64,000 nucleotides of DNA from the NCBI RefSeq assembly GCF_051020975.1, contig NW_027478158.1, forward strand, positions 2,480,001-2,544,000, given 5' to 3'. Shown here in pieces: positions 37,701 to 51,369 of this stretch (position 1 is the first letter of the stretch; the number at the start of each line of letters is the position of its first letter). The DNA comes from Osmia lignaria lignaria. Its lineage: Eukaryota > Arthropoda > Insecta > Hymenoptera > Megachilidae. The notes below the pieces were generated by a model. That model saw only the letters and a list, made by a program, of their open reading frames with translations, was not told where the DNA came from and did no database searches. Both the position numbers and the translations under genes were made by a program.

Positions 37701-38554
37701 TAGTGCAGAGTTATCTCAAAGAAAGGGGCCACGGTGTTTCTGTATCTCTATTATGTTGGTGCGGCTTCGGAACTTTTAAATATCTCGATATATGTCGAAA
37801 ACTACGCTTCTCATCAAAAAATATCGTTGAACATAAATTGTAGGAAACATAATTCTCTACAAAAAAGGTCTCTTAACATTTTGCCATAGCTCGCTTCGTT
37901 TCCGAGATATTTGCAGATATATCTCAAGGGAAGGGGCCTGACGGACATATTTCGAGATATTTCTTCTTCTTGTTGTTCTTCTTCTGCACAGCTAAGCTGG
38001 AAGTGGCATTTACAGCTCGCAATAGTGCAGAGTTATCTCAAAGAAAGGGGCCACGGTGTTTCTGTATCTCTATTATGTTGGTGCGGCTTCGGAACTTTTA
38101 AATATCTTGATATATCTCGAGAACTACGCATCTGATCAAAAAATATCATAGAACATAAAAAGTAGGAAACTTAATTCTCTACAAAAAAGGTCTCTTAACA
38201 TTTTGCCATAGCTCGCTTCGTTTCCGAGATATTTGCAGATTTATCTCAAGGGAAGGGGCCTGACGGACATATTTCGAGATATTTCTTCTTCTTGTTGTTC
38301 TTCTTCTGCACAGCTAAGCTGGAAGTGGCATTTGCAGCTCGCACTAGTGCAGAGTTATCTCAAAGAAAGGGGCCACGGTGTTTCTGTATCTCTATTATGT
38401 TGGTGCGGCTTCGGAACTTTTAAATATCTCGATATATCTCGAAAACTACGCATCTGATCAAAAAATATCAGAGAACGTAAAAAGTAGGAAACTTAATTCT
38501 CTACAAAAAAGGTCTCTTAACATTTTGCCATAGCTCGCTTCGTTTCCGAGATAT

Positions 38555-38875
38555 TTGCATATTTATGTCAAGGGAAGGGGCCTGACGGACATATTTCGAG
38601 ATATTTCTTCTTCTTGTTGTTCTTCTTCTGCACAGCTAAGCTGGAAGTGGCATTTGCGGCTCTCACTAGTGCAGAGTTATCTCAAAGAAAGGGGCCACGG
38701 TGTTTCTGTACCTCTATTATGTTGGTGCGGCTTCGGAACTTTTAAATATCTCGATATATCTCGAAAACTACGCTTCTGATCAAAAAATATCATTGAACAT
38801 AAATTGTAGGAAACATAATTTTCTCCAAAATGGTCTCTTAACATTTTGCCATAGCTCGCTTCGTTTCCGAGATAT
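38555..38875. repeat. 321-bp H monomer with clustered changes
   Basis: The tail reads 'aattttctccaaaatggtc' where the standard reads 'aattctctacaaaaaaggtc': several substitutions and a 1-bp loss within about 16 bp (near 38818-38833). A private 'ctgtacctc' lies upstream. The identical cluster is in 45960-46280, 7,405 bp away, so it predates the 23/24-mer duplication. A cluster of this kind looks like one complex event. Confidence 0.9.
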
Positions 38876-41759
38876 TTGCAGATATATCTCAAGGGAAGGG
38901 GCCTGACGGACATATTTCGAGATATTTCTTCTTCTTGTTGTTCTTCTTCTGCACAGCTAAGCTGGAAGTGGCATTTACAGCTCGCAATAGTGCAGGGTTA
39001 TCTCAAAGAAAGGGGCCACGGTGTTTCTGTATCTCTATTATGTTGGTGCGGCTTCGGAACTTTTAAATATCTTGATATATCTCGAGAACTACGCATCTGA
39101 TCAAAAAATATCATAGAACATAAAAAGTAGGAAACTTAATTCTCTACAAAAAAGGTCTCTTAACATTTTGCCATAGCTCGCTTCGTTTCCGAGATATTTG
39201 CAGATTTATCTCAAGGGAAGGGGCCTGACGGACATATTTCGAGATATTTCTTCTTCTTGTTGTTCTTCTTCTGCACAGCTAAGCTGGAAGTGGCATTTGC
39301 AGCTCGCACTAGTGCAGAGTTATCTCAAAGAAAGGGGCCACGGTGTTTCTGTATCTCTATTATGTTGGTGCGGCTTCGGAACTTTTAAATATCTCGATAT
39401 ATCTCGAAAACTACGCTTCTGATCAAAAAATATCATTGAACATAAATTGTAGGAAACATAATTCTCTACAAAAAAGGTCTCTTAACATTTTGCCATAGCT
39501 CGCTTCGTTTCCGAGATATTTGCAGATTTATCTCAAGGGAAGGGGCCTGACGGACATATTTCGAGATATTTCTTCTTCTTGTTGTTCTTCTTCTGCACAG
39601 CTAAGCTGGAAGTGGCATTTGCAGCTCGCACTAGTGCAGAGTTATCTCAAAGAAAGGGGCCACGGTGTTTCTGTATCTCTATTATGTTGGTGCGGCTTCG
39701 GAACTTTTAAATATCTCGATATATCTCGAAAACTACGCTTCTGATCAAAAAATATCATTGAACATAAATTGTAGGAAACATAATTCTCTACAAAAAAGGT
39801 CTCTTAACATTTTGCCATAGCTCGCTTCGTTTCCGAGATATTTGCAGATATATCTCAAGGGAAGGGGCCTGACGGACATATTTCGAGATATTTCTTCTCC
39901 TTGTTGTTCTTCTTCTGCACAGCTAAGCTGCAAGTGGCATTTGCAGCTCGCACTAGTGCAGAGTTATCTCAAAGAAAGGGGCCACGGTGTTTCTGTATCT
40001 CTATTATGTTGGTGCGGCTTCGGAACTTTTAAATATCTCGATATATCTCGAAAACTACGCTTCTGAGCAAAAAATATCAGAGAACATAAAAAGTAGGAAA
40101 CTTAATTCTCTACAAAAAAGGTCTCTTAACATTTTGCCATAGCTCGCTTCGTTTCCGAGATATTTGCAGATTCAGCTCAAAGGAACTGGCCTGACGGACA
40201 TATTTCGAGATATTTCTTCTTCTTGTTGTTCTTCCTCTGCACAGCTAAGCTGGAAGTGGCATTTGCAGCTCGCAATAGTGCAGAGTTATCTCAAAGAAAG
40301 GGGCCACGGTGTTTCTGTATCTCTATTATGTTGGTGCGGCTTCGGAACTTTTAAATATCTTGATATATCTCGAGAACTACGCATCTGATCAAAAAATATC
40401 AGAGAACATAAAAAGTAGGAAACTTAATTCTCTACAAAAAAGGTCTCTTAACATTTTGCCATAGCTCGCTTCGTTTCCGAGATATTTGCATATTTATGTC
40501 AAGGGAAGGGGCCTGACGGACATATTTCGAGATATTTCTTCTTCTTGTTGTTCTTCTTCTGCACAGCTAAGCTGGAAGTGGCATTTGCGGCTCTCACTAG
40601 TGCAGAGTTATCTCAAAGAAAGGGGCCACGGTGTTTCTGTATCTCTATTATGTTGGTGCGGCTTCGGAACTTTTAAATATCTCGATATATCTCGGAAACT
40701 ACGCTTCTGATCAAAAAATATCATAGAACATAAAAAGTAGGAAACTTAATTCTCTACAAAAAAGGTCTCTTAACATTTTGCCATAGCTCGTTTTGTTTCC
40801 GAGATATTTGCAGATTTATCTCAAGGGAAGGGGCCTGACGGACATATTTCGAGATATTTCTTCTTCTTGTTGTTCTTCTTCTGCACAGCTAAGCTGGAAG
40901 TGGCATTTACAGCTCGCAATAGTGCAGGGTTATCTCAAAGAAAGGGGCCACGGTGTTTCTGTATCTCTATTATGTTGGTGCGGCTTCGGAACTTTTAAAT
41001 ATCTTGATATATCTCGAGAACTACGCATCTGATCAAAAAATATCATAGAACATAAAAAGTAGGAAACTTAATTCTCTACAAAAAAGGTCTCTTAACATTT
41101 TGCCATAGCTCGCTTCGTTTCCGAGATATTTGCAGATTTATCTCAAGGGAAGGGGCCTGACGGACATATTTCGAGATATTTCTTCTTCTTGTTGTTCTTC
41201 TTCTGCACAGCTAAGCTGGAAGTGGCATTTGCAGCTCGCACTAGTGCAGAGTTATCTCAAAGAAAGGGGCCACGGTGTTTCTGTATCTCTATTATGTTGG
41301 TGCGGCTTCGGAACTTTTAAATATCTCGATATATCTCGAAAACTACGCTTCTGATCAAAAAATATCATTGAACATAAATTGTAGGAAACATAATTCTCTA
41401 CAAAAAAGGTCTCTTAACATTTTGCCATAGCTCGCTTCGTTTCCGAGATATTTGCAGATATATCTCAAGGGAAGGGGCCTGACGGACATATTTCGAGATA
41501 TTTCTTCTCCTTGTTGTTCTTCTTCTGCACAGCTAAGCTGGAAGTGGCATTTGCAGCTCGCACTAGTGCAGAGTTATCTCAAAGAAAGGGGCCACGGTGT
41601 TTCTGTATCTCTATTATGTTGGTGCGGCTTCGGAACTTTTAAATATCTCGATATATCTCGAAAACTACGCTTCTGATCAAAAAATATCATAGAACATAAA
41701 AAGTAGGAAACTTAATTCTCTACAAAAAAGGTCTCTTAACATTTTGCCATAGCTCGTTT

Positions 41760-43050
41760 CGTTTCCGAGATATTTGCAGATTTATCTCAAGGGAAGGGGC
41801 CTGACGGACATATTTCGAGATATTTCTTCTTCTTGTTGTTCTTCTTCTGCACAGCTAAGCTGGAAGTGGCATTTACAGCTCGCAATAGTGCAGAGTTATC
41901 TCAAAGAAAGGGGCCACGGTGTTTCTGTATCTCTATTATGTTGGTGTGGCTTCGGAACTTTTAAATATCTTGATATATCTCGAGAACTACGCATCTGATC
42001 AAAAAATATCATAGAACATAAATTGTAGGAAACATAATTCTCTACAAAAAAGGTCTCTTAACATTTTGCCATAGCTCGCTTCGTTTCCGAGATATTTGCA
42101 GATTCAGCTCAAAGGAACTGGCCTGACGGACATATTTCGAGATATTTCTTCTTCTTGTTGTTCTTCCTCTGCACAGCTAAGCTGGAAGTGACATTTGCAG
42201 CTCGCAATAGTGCAGAGTTATCTCAAAGAAAGGGGCCACGGTGTTTCTGTATCTCTATTGTGTTGGTGCGGCTTCGGAACTTTTAAATATCTCGATATAT
42301 CTCGAAAACTACGCTTCTGATCAAAAAATATCATAGAACATAAAAAGTAGGAAACTTAATTCTCTACAAAAAAGGTCTCTTAACATTTTGCCATAGCTCG
42401 TTTCGTTTCCGAGATATTTGCAGATTTATCTCAAGGGAAGGGGCCTGACGGACATATTTCGAGATATTTCTTCTTCTTGTTGTTCTTCTTCTGCACAGCT
42501 AAGCTGGAAGTGGCATTTACAGCTCGCAATAGTGCAGAGTTATCTCAAAGAAAGGGGCCACGGTGTTTCTGTATCTCTATTATGTTGGTGTGGCTTCGGA
42601 ACTTTTAAATATCTTGATATATCTCGAGAACTACGCATCTGATCAAAAAATATCATAGAACATAAATTGTAGGAAACATAATTCTCTACAAAAAAGGTCT
42701 CTTAACATTTTGCCATAGCTCGCTTCGTTTCCGAGATATTTGCAGATTCAGCTCAAAGGAACTGGCCTGACGGACATATTTCGAGATATTTCTTCTTCTT
42801 GTTGTTCTTCCTCTGCACAGCTAAGCTGGAAGTGACATTTGCAGCTCGCAATAGTGCAGAGTTATCTCAAAGAAAGGGGCCACGGTGTTTCTGTATCTCT
42901 ATTATGTTGGTGCGGCTTCGGAACTTTTAAATATCTTGATATATCTCGAGAACTACGCATCTGATCAAAAAATATCATAGAACATAAAAAGTAGGAAACT
43001 TAATTCTCTACAAAAAAGGTCTCTTAACATTTTGCCATAGCTCGCTTCGT
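41760..43050. repeat. Two-monomer (644 bp) tandem duplication inside the large block
   Basis: Monomers 41774 and 42096 recur as 42418 and 42740. The pair is an A-type with 'gtgtggcttc' followed by a Q head with 'gaagtgacatttgc'. The first pair has 'ctattgtgttgg' and a B-type tail; the second has 'ctattatg' and an A-type tail. The same structure is copied at 49501-50788. Confidence 0.9.
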
Positions 43051-43383
43051 TTCCGAGACATTTGCAGATTTATCTCAAGGGAAGGGGCCTGACGGACATA
43101 TTTCGAGATATTTCTTCTTCTTGTTGTTCTTCTTCTGCACAGCTAAGCTGGAAGTTGCATTTGCGGCTCGCACTAGTGCACAGTTATCTCAAAGAAAGGG
43201 GCCACGGTGTTTCTGTATCTCTATTATGTTGGTGCGGCTTCGGAACTTTTAAATATCTCGATATATCTCGAAAACTACGCTTCTGATCAAAAAATATCAT
43301 AGAACATAAAAAGTAGGAAACTTAATTCTCTACAAAAAAGGTCTCTTAACATTTTGCCATAGCTCGCTTCGTTTCCGAGATAT

Positions 43384-43705
43384 TTGCATATTTATGTCAA
43401 GGGAAGGGGCCTGACGGACATATTTCGAGATATTTCTTCTTCTTGTTGTTCTTCTTCTGCACAGCTAAGCTGGAAGTGGCATTTGCGGCTCTCACTAGTG
43501 CAGAGTTATCTCAAAGAAAGGGGCCACGGTGTTTCTGTATCTCTATTATGTTGGTGCGGCTTCGGAACTTTTAAATATCTTGATATATCTCGAGAACTAC
43601 GCATCTGATCAAAAAATATCATAGAACATAAAAAGTAGGAAACTTAATTCTCTACAAAAAAGGTCTCTTAACATTTTGCCATAGCTCGCTTCGTTTCCGA
43701 GATAT
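43384..43705. repeat. H-variant monomer ('gcatatttatgtc' head)
   Basis: The head reads 'tttgcatatttatgtcaagg', with g-to-t and c-to-g changes against the standard, and the middle carries 'gcggctctcactagtg'. Both arms of the boundary dyad context are affected. Copies start at 31473, 32438, 35980, 36945, 38555, 40486, 43384, 44350, 45960, 47891, 51111, 55619, 57551, 61093 and 63025. The copy at 60127 is intermediate ('gcatatttatctc'). All lie in the right zone. Confidence 0.9.
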
Positions 43706-46700
43706 TTGCAGATTTATCTCAAGGGAAGGGGCCTGACGGACATATTTCGAGATATTTCTTCTTCTTGTTGTTCTTCTTCCGCACAGCTAAGCTGGAAGTG
43801 GCATTTACAGCTCGCAATAGTGCAGAGTTATCTCAAAGAAAGGGGCCACGGTGTTTCTGTATCTCTATTATGTTGGTGTGGCTTCGGAACTTTTAAATAT
43901 CTTGATATATCTCGAGAACTACGCATCTGATCAAAAAATATCATAGAACATAAATTGTAGGAAACATAATTCTCTACAAAAAAGGTCTCTTAACATTTTG
44001 CCATAGCTCGCTTCGTTTCCGAGATATTTGCAGATTTATCTCAAGGGAAGGGGCCTGACGGACATATTTCGAGATATTTCTTCTTCTTGTTGTTCTTCTT
44101 CTGCACAGCTAAGCTGGAAGTTGCATTTGCGGCTCGCACTAGTGCACAGTTATCTCAAAGAAAGGGGCCACGGTGTTTCTGTATCTCTATTATGTTGGTG
44201 CGGCTTCGGAACTTTTAAATATCTCGATATATCTCGAAAACTACGCATCTGATCAAAAAATATCAGAGAACATAAAAAGTAGGCAACTTAATTCTCTACA
44301 AAAAAGGTCTCTTAACATTTTGCCATAGCTCGCTTCGTTTCCGAGATATTTGCATATTTATGTCAAGGGAAGGGGCCTGACGGACATATTTCGAGATATT
44401 TCTTCTTCTTGTTGTTCTTCTTCTGCACAGCTAAGCTGGAAGTGGCATTTGCGGCTCTCACTAGTGCAGAGTTATCTCAAAGAAAGGGGCCACGGTGTTT
44501 CTGTATCTCTATTATGTTGGTGCGGCTTCGGAACTTTTAAATATCTCGATATATCTCGAAAACTACGCTTCTGATCAAAAAATATCATTGAACATAAATT
44601 GTAGGAAACATAATTCTCTACAAAAAAGGTCTCTTAACATTTTGCCATAGCTCGCTTCGTTTCCGAGATATTTGCAGATATATCTCAAGGGAAGGGGCCT
44701 GACGGACATATTTCGAGATATTTCTTCTTCTTGTTGTTCTTCTTCTGCACAGCTAAGCTGGAAGTGGCATTTACAGCTCGCAATAGTGAAGAGTTATCTC
44801 AAAGAAAGGGGCCACGGTGTTTCTGTATCTCTATTATGTTGGTGCGGCTTCGGAACTTTTAAATATCTTGATATATCTCGAGAACTACGCATCTGATCAA
44901 AAAATATCATAGAACATAAAAAGTAGGAAACTTAATTCTCTACAAAAAAGGTCTCTTAACATTTTGCCATAGCTCGCTTCGTTTCCGAGATATTTGCAGA
45001 TTTATCTCAAGGGAAGGGGCCTGACGGACATATTTCGAGATATTTCTTCTTCTTGTTGTTCTTCTGCTGCACAGCTAAGCTGGAAGTGGCATTTGCAGCT
45101 CGCACTAGTGCAGAGTTATCTCAAAGAAAGGGGCCACGGTGTTTCTGTATCTCTATTATGTTGGTGCGGCTTCGGAACTTTTAAATATCTCGATATATGT
45201 CGAAAACTACGCTTCTCATCAAAAAATATCGTTGAACATAAATTGTAGGAAACATAATTCTCTACAAAAAAGGTCTCTTAACATTTTGCCATAGCTCGCT
45301 TCGTTTCCGAGATATTTGCAGATATATCTCAAGGGAAGGGGCCTGACGGACATATTTCGAGATATTTCTTCTTCTTGTTGTTCTTCTTCTGCACAGCTAA
45401 GCTGGAAGTGGCATTTACAGCTCGCAATAGTGCAGAGTTATCTCAAAGAAAGGGGCCACGGTGTTTCTGTATCTCTATTATGTTGGTGCGGCTTCGGAAC
45501 TTTTAAATATCTTGATATATCTCGAGAACTACGCATCTGATCAAAAAATATCATAGAACATAAAAAGTAGGAAACTTAATTCTCTACAAAAAAGGTCTCT
45601 TAACATTTTGCCATAGCTCGCTTCGTTTCCGAGATATTTGCAGATTTATCTCAAGGGAAGGGGCCTGACGGACATATTTCGAGATATTTCTTCTTCTTGT
45701 TGTTCTTCTTCTGCACAGCTAAGCTGGAAGTGGCATTTGCAGCTCGCACTAGTGCAGAGTTATCTCAAAGAAAGGGGCCACGGTGTTTCTGTATCTCTAT
45801 TATGTTGGTGCGGCTTCGGAACTTTTAAATATCTCGATATATCTCGAAAACTACGCATCTGATCAAAAAATATCAGAGAACGTAAAAAGTAGGAAACTTA
45901 ATTCTCTACAAAAAAGGTCTCTTAACATTTTGCCATAGCTCGCTTCGTTTCCGAGATATTTGCATATTTATGTCAAGGGAAGGGGCCTGACGGACATATT
46001 TCGAGATATTTCTTCTTCTTGTTGTTCTTCTTCTGCACAGCTAAGCTGGAAGTGGCATTTGCGGCTCTCACTAGTGCAGAGTTATCTCAAAGAAAGGGGC
46101 CACGGTGTTTCTGTACCTCTATTATGTTGGTGCGGCTTCGGAACTTTTAAATATCTCGATATATCTCGAAAACTACGCTTCTGATCAAAAAATATCATTG
46201 AACATAAATTGTAGGAAACATAATTTTCTCCAAAATGGTCTCTTAACATTTTGCCATAGCTCGCTTCGTTTCCGAGATATTTGCAGATATATCTCAAGGG
46301 AAGGGGCCTGACGGACATATTTCGAGATATTTCTTCTTCTTGTTGTTCTTCTTCTGCACAGCTAAGCTGGAAGTGGCATTTACAGCTCGCAATAGTGCAG
46401 GGTTATCTCAAAGAAAGGGGCCACGGTGTTTCTGTATCTCTATTATGTTGGTGCGGCTTCGGAACTTTTAAATATCTTGATATATCTCGAGAACTACGCA
46501 TCTGATCAAAAAATATCATAGAACATAAAAAGTAGGAAACTTAATTCTCTACAAAAAAGGTCTCTTAACATTTTGCCATAGCTCGCTTCGTTTCCGAGAT
46601 ATTTGCAGATTTATCTCAAGGGAAGGGGCCTGACGGACATATTTCGAGATATTTCTTCTTCTTGTTGTTCTTCTTCTGCACAGCTAAGCTGGAAGTGGCA

Positions 46701-49700
46701 TTTGCAGCTCGCACTAGTGCAGAGTTATCTCAAAGAAAGGGGCCACGGTGTTTCTGTATCTCTATTATGTTGGTGCGGCTTCGGAACTTTTAAATATCTC
46801 GATATATCTCGAAAACTACGCTTCTGATCAAAAAATATCATTGAACATAAATTGTAGGAAACATAATTCTCTACAAAAAAGGTCTCTTAACATTTTGCCA
46901 TAGCTCGCTTCGTTTCCGAGATATTTGCAGATTTATCTCAAGGGAAGGGGCCTGACGGACATATTTCGAGATATTTCTTCTTCTTGTTGTTCTTCTTCTG
47001 CACAGCTAAGCTGGAAGTGGCATTTGCAGCTCGCACTAGTGCAGAGTTATCTCAAAGAAAGGGGCCACGGTGTTTCTGTATCTCTATTATGTTGGTGCGG
47101 CTTCGGAACTTTTAAATATCTCGATATATCTCGAAAACTACGCTTCTGATCAAAAAATATCATTGAACATAAATTGTAGGAAACATAATTCTCTACAAAA
47201 AAGGTCTCTTAACATTTTGCCATAGCTCGCTTCGTTTCCGAGATATTTGCAGATATATCTCAAGGGAAGGGGCCTGACGGACATATTTCGAGATATTTCT
47301 TCTCCTTGTTGTTCTTCTTCTGCACAGCTAAGCTGCAAGTGGCATTTGCAGCTCGCACTAGTGCAGAGTTATCTCAAAGAAAGGGGCCACGGTGTTTCTG
47401 TATCTCTATTATGTTGGTGCGGCTTCGGAACTTTTAAATATCTCGATATATCTCGAAAACTACGCTTCTGAGCAAAAAATATCAGAGAACATAAAAAGTA
47501 GGAAACTTAATTCTCTACAAAAAAGGTCTCTTAACATTTTGCCATAGCTCGCTTCGTTTCCGAGATATTTGCAGATTCAGCTCAAAGGAACTGGCCTGAC
47601 GGACATATTTCGAGATATTTCTTCTTCTTGTTGTTCTTCCTCTGCACAGCTAAGCTGGAAGTGGCATTTGCAGCTCGCAATAGTGCAGAGTTATCTCAAA
47701 GAAAGGGGCCACGGTGTTTCTGTATCTCTATTATGTTGGTGCGGCTTCGGAACTTTTAAATATCTTGATATATCTCGAGAACTACGCATCTGATCAAAAA
47801 ATATCAGAGAACATAAAAAGTAGGAAACTTAATTCTCTACAAAAAAGGTCTCTTAACATTTTGCCATAGCTCGCTTCGTTTCCGAGATATTTGCATATTT
47901 ATGTCAAGGGAAGGGGCCTGACGGACATATTTCGAGATATTTCTTCTTCTTGTTGTTCTTCTTCTGCACAGCTAAGCTGGAAGTGGCATTTGCGGCTCTC
48001 ACTAGTGCAGAGTTATCTCAAAGAAAGGGGCCACGGTGTTTCTGTATCTCTATTATGTTGGTGCGGCTTCGGAACTTTTAAATATCTCGATATATCTCGA
48101 AAACTACGCTTCTGATCAAAAAATATCATTGAACATAAATTGCAGGAAACATAATTCTCTACAAAAAAGGTCTCTTAACATTTTGCCATAGCTCGCTTCG
48201 TTTCCGAGATATTTGCAGATATATCTCAAGGGAAGGGGCCTGACGGACATATTTCGAGATATTTCTTCTTCTTGTTGTTCTTCTTCTGCACAGCTAAGCT
48301 GGAAGTGGCATTTACAGCTCGCAATAGTGAAGAGTTATCTCAAAGAAAGGGGCCACGGTGTTTCTGTATCTCTATTATGTTGGTGCGGCTTCGGAACTTT
48401 TAAATATCTCGATATATCTCGGAAACTACGCTTCTGATCAAAAAATATCATAGAACATAAAAAGTAGGAAACTTAATTCTCTACAAAAAAGGTCTCTTAA
48501 CATTTTGCCATAGCTCGTTTTGTTTCCGAGATATTTGCAGATTTATCTCAAGGGAAGGGGCCTGACGGACATATTTCGAGATATTTCTTCTTCTTGTTGT
48601 TCTTCTTCTGCACAGCTAAGCTGGAAGTGGCATTTACAGCTCGCAATAGTGCAGGGTTATCTCAAAGAAAGGGGCCACGGTGTTTCTGTATCTCTATTAT
48701 GTTGGTGCGGCTTCGGAACTTTTAAATATCTTGATATATCTCGAGAACTACGCATCTGATCAAAAAATATCATAGAACATAAAAAGTAGGAAACTTAATT
48801 CTCTACAAAAAAGGTCTCTTAACATTTTGCCATAGCTCGCTTCGTTTCCGAGATATTTGCAGATTTATCTCAAGGGAAGGGGCCTGACGGACATATTTCG
48901 AGATATTTCTTCTTCTTGTTGTTCTTCTTCTGCACAGCTAAGCTGGAAGTGGCATTTGCAGCTCGCACTAGTGCAGAGTTATCTCAAAGAAAGGGGCCAC
49001 GGTGTTTCTGTATCTCTATTATGTTGGTGCGGCTTCGGAACTTTTAAATATCTCGATATATCTCGAAAACTACGCTTCTGATCAAAAAATATCATTGAAC
49101 ATAAATTGTAGGAAACATAATTCTCTACAAAAAAGGTCTCTTAACATTTTGCCATAGCTCGCTTCGTTTCCGAGATATTTGCAGATATATCTCAAGGGAA
49201 GGGGCCTGACGGACATATTTCGAGATATTTCTTCTCCTTGTTGTTCTTCTTCTGCACAGCTAAGCTGGAAGTGGCATTTGCAGCTCGCACTAGTGCAGAG
49301 TTATCTCAAAGAAAGGGGCCACGGTGTTTCTGTATCTCTATTATGTTGGTGCGGCTTCGGAACTTTTAAATATCTCGATATATCTCGAAAACTACGCTTC
49401 TGATCAAAAAATATCATAGAACATAAAAAGTAGGAAACTTAATTCTCTACAAAAAAGGTCTCTTAACATTTTGCCATAGCTCGTTTCGTTTCCGAGATAT
49501 TTGCAGATTTATCTCAAGGGAAGGGGCCTGACGGACATATTTCGAGATATTTCTTCTTCTTGTTGTTCTTCTTCTGCACAGCTAAGCTGGAAGTGGCATT
49601 TACAGCTCGCAATAGTGCAGAGTTATCTCAAAGAAAGGGGCCACGGTGTTTCTGTATCTCTATTATGTTGGTGTGGCTTCGGAACTTTTAAATATCTTGA

Positions 49701-51369
49701 TATATCTCGAGAACTACGCATCTGATCAAAAAATATCATAGAACATAAATTGTAGGAAACATAATTCTCTACAAAAAAGGTCTCTTAACATTTTGCCATA
49801 GCTCGCTTCGTTTCCGAGATATTTGCAGATTCAGCTCAAAGGAACTGGCCTGACGGACATATTTCGAGATATTTCTTCTTCTTGTTGTTCTTCCTCTGCA
49901 CAGCTAAGCTGGAAGTGACATTTGCAGCTCGCAATAGTGCAGAGTTATCTCAAAGAAAGGGGCCACGGTGTTTCTGTATCTCTATTGTGTTGGTGCGGCT
50001 TCGGAACTTTTAAATATCTCGATATATCTCGAAAACTACGCTTCTGATCAAAAAATATCATAGAACATAAAAAGTAGGAAACTTAATTCTCTACAAAAAA
50101 GGTCTCTTAACATTTTGCCATAGCTCGTTTCGTTTCCGAGATATTTGCAGATTTATCTCAAGGGAAGGGGCCTGACGGACATATTTCGAGATATTTCTTC
50201 TTCTTGTTGTTCTTCTTCTGCACAGCTAAGCTGGAAGTGGCATTTACAGCTCGCAATAGTGCAGAGTTATCTCAAAGAAAGGGGCCACGGTGTTTCTGTA
50301 TCTCTATTATGTTGGTGTGGCTTCGGAACTTTTAAATATCTTGATATATCTCGAGAACTACGCATCTGATCAAAAAATATCATAGAACATAAATTGTAGG
50401 AAACATAATTCTCTACAAAAAAGGTCTCTTAACATTTTGCCATAGCTCGCTTCGTTTCCGAGATATTTGCAGATTCAGCTCAAAGGAACTGGCCTGACGG
50501 ACATATTTCGAGATATTTCTTCTTCTTGTTGTTCTTCCTCTGCACAGCTAAGCTGGAAGTGACATTTGCAGCTCGCAATAGTGCAGAGTTATCTCAAAGA
50601 AAGGGGCCACGGTGTTTCTGTATCTCTATTATGTTGGTGCGGCTTCGGAACTTTTAAATATCTTGATATATCTCGAGAACTACGCATCTGATCAAAAAAT
50701 ATCATAGAACATAAAAAGTAGGAAACTTAATTCTCTACAAAAAAGGTCTCTTAACATTTTGCCATAGCTCGCTTCGTTTCCGAGACATTTGCAGATTTAT
50801 CTCAAGGGAAGGGGCCTGACGGACATATTTCGAGATATTTCTTCTTCTTGTTGTTCTTCTTCTGCACAGCTAAGCTGGAAGTTGCATTTGCGGCTCGCAC
50901 TAGTGCACAGTTATCTCAAAGAAAGGGGCCACGGTGTTTCTGTATCTCTATTATGTTGGTGCGGCTTCGGAACTTTTAAATATCTCGATATATCTCGAAA
51001 ACTACGCTTCTGATCAAAAAATATCATAGAACATAAAAAGTAGGAAACTTAATTCTCTACAAAAAAGGTCTCTTAACATTTTGCCATAGCTCGCTTCGTT
51101 TCCGAGATATTTGCATATTTATGTCAAGGGAAGGGGCCTGACGGACATATTTCGAGATATTTCTTCTTCTTGTTGTTCTTCTTCTGCACAGCTAAGCTGG
51201 AAGTGGCATTTGCGGCTCTCACTAGTGCAGAGTTATCTCAAAGAAAGGGGCCACGGTGTTTCTGTATCTCTATTATGTTGGTGCGGCTTCGGAACTTTTA
51301 AATATCTCGATATATCTCGAAAACTACGCTTCTGATCAAAAAATATCATTGAACATAAATTATAGGAAA

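Larger units (their letters stand above)
35432..51307. repeat. Higher-order repeat: 23/24-monomer unit (about 7.4-7.7 kb), two copies
   Basis: Bases 35432-40694 match 42836-48099 at an offset of 7,404 bp, rising to 7,405 after the 1-bp deletion near 36221. Bases 40604-43580 match 48331-51307 at 7,727 bp. The second copy thus has one extra monomer, centred on 48213, made of an A-like head with 'gtgaagag' and the 'ctcggaaac' tail. Besides the indel I found one substitution (44284 c, 'aggcaac'). Marks shared by both copies include 'cttccgc', 'tctgctgc' with 'atatgtcg', 'ctccaaaatgg', 'gctgcaagtgg', 'ctgagcaaa', 'gctcgttttg' and 'ctattgtg'. The first copy overlaps the end of the 14-mer block. Confidence 0.94.

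Noticed and set aside
38677..38913. Antisense open frame, copied at 46082-46318, and another at 39745-39933 and 47150-47338
   Set aside because: These frames open only because of the 1-bp loss or point changes in single monomers that were later duplicated. Their sequences are simply the reverse complement of the satellite.
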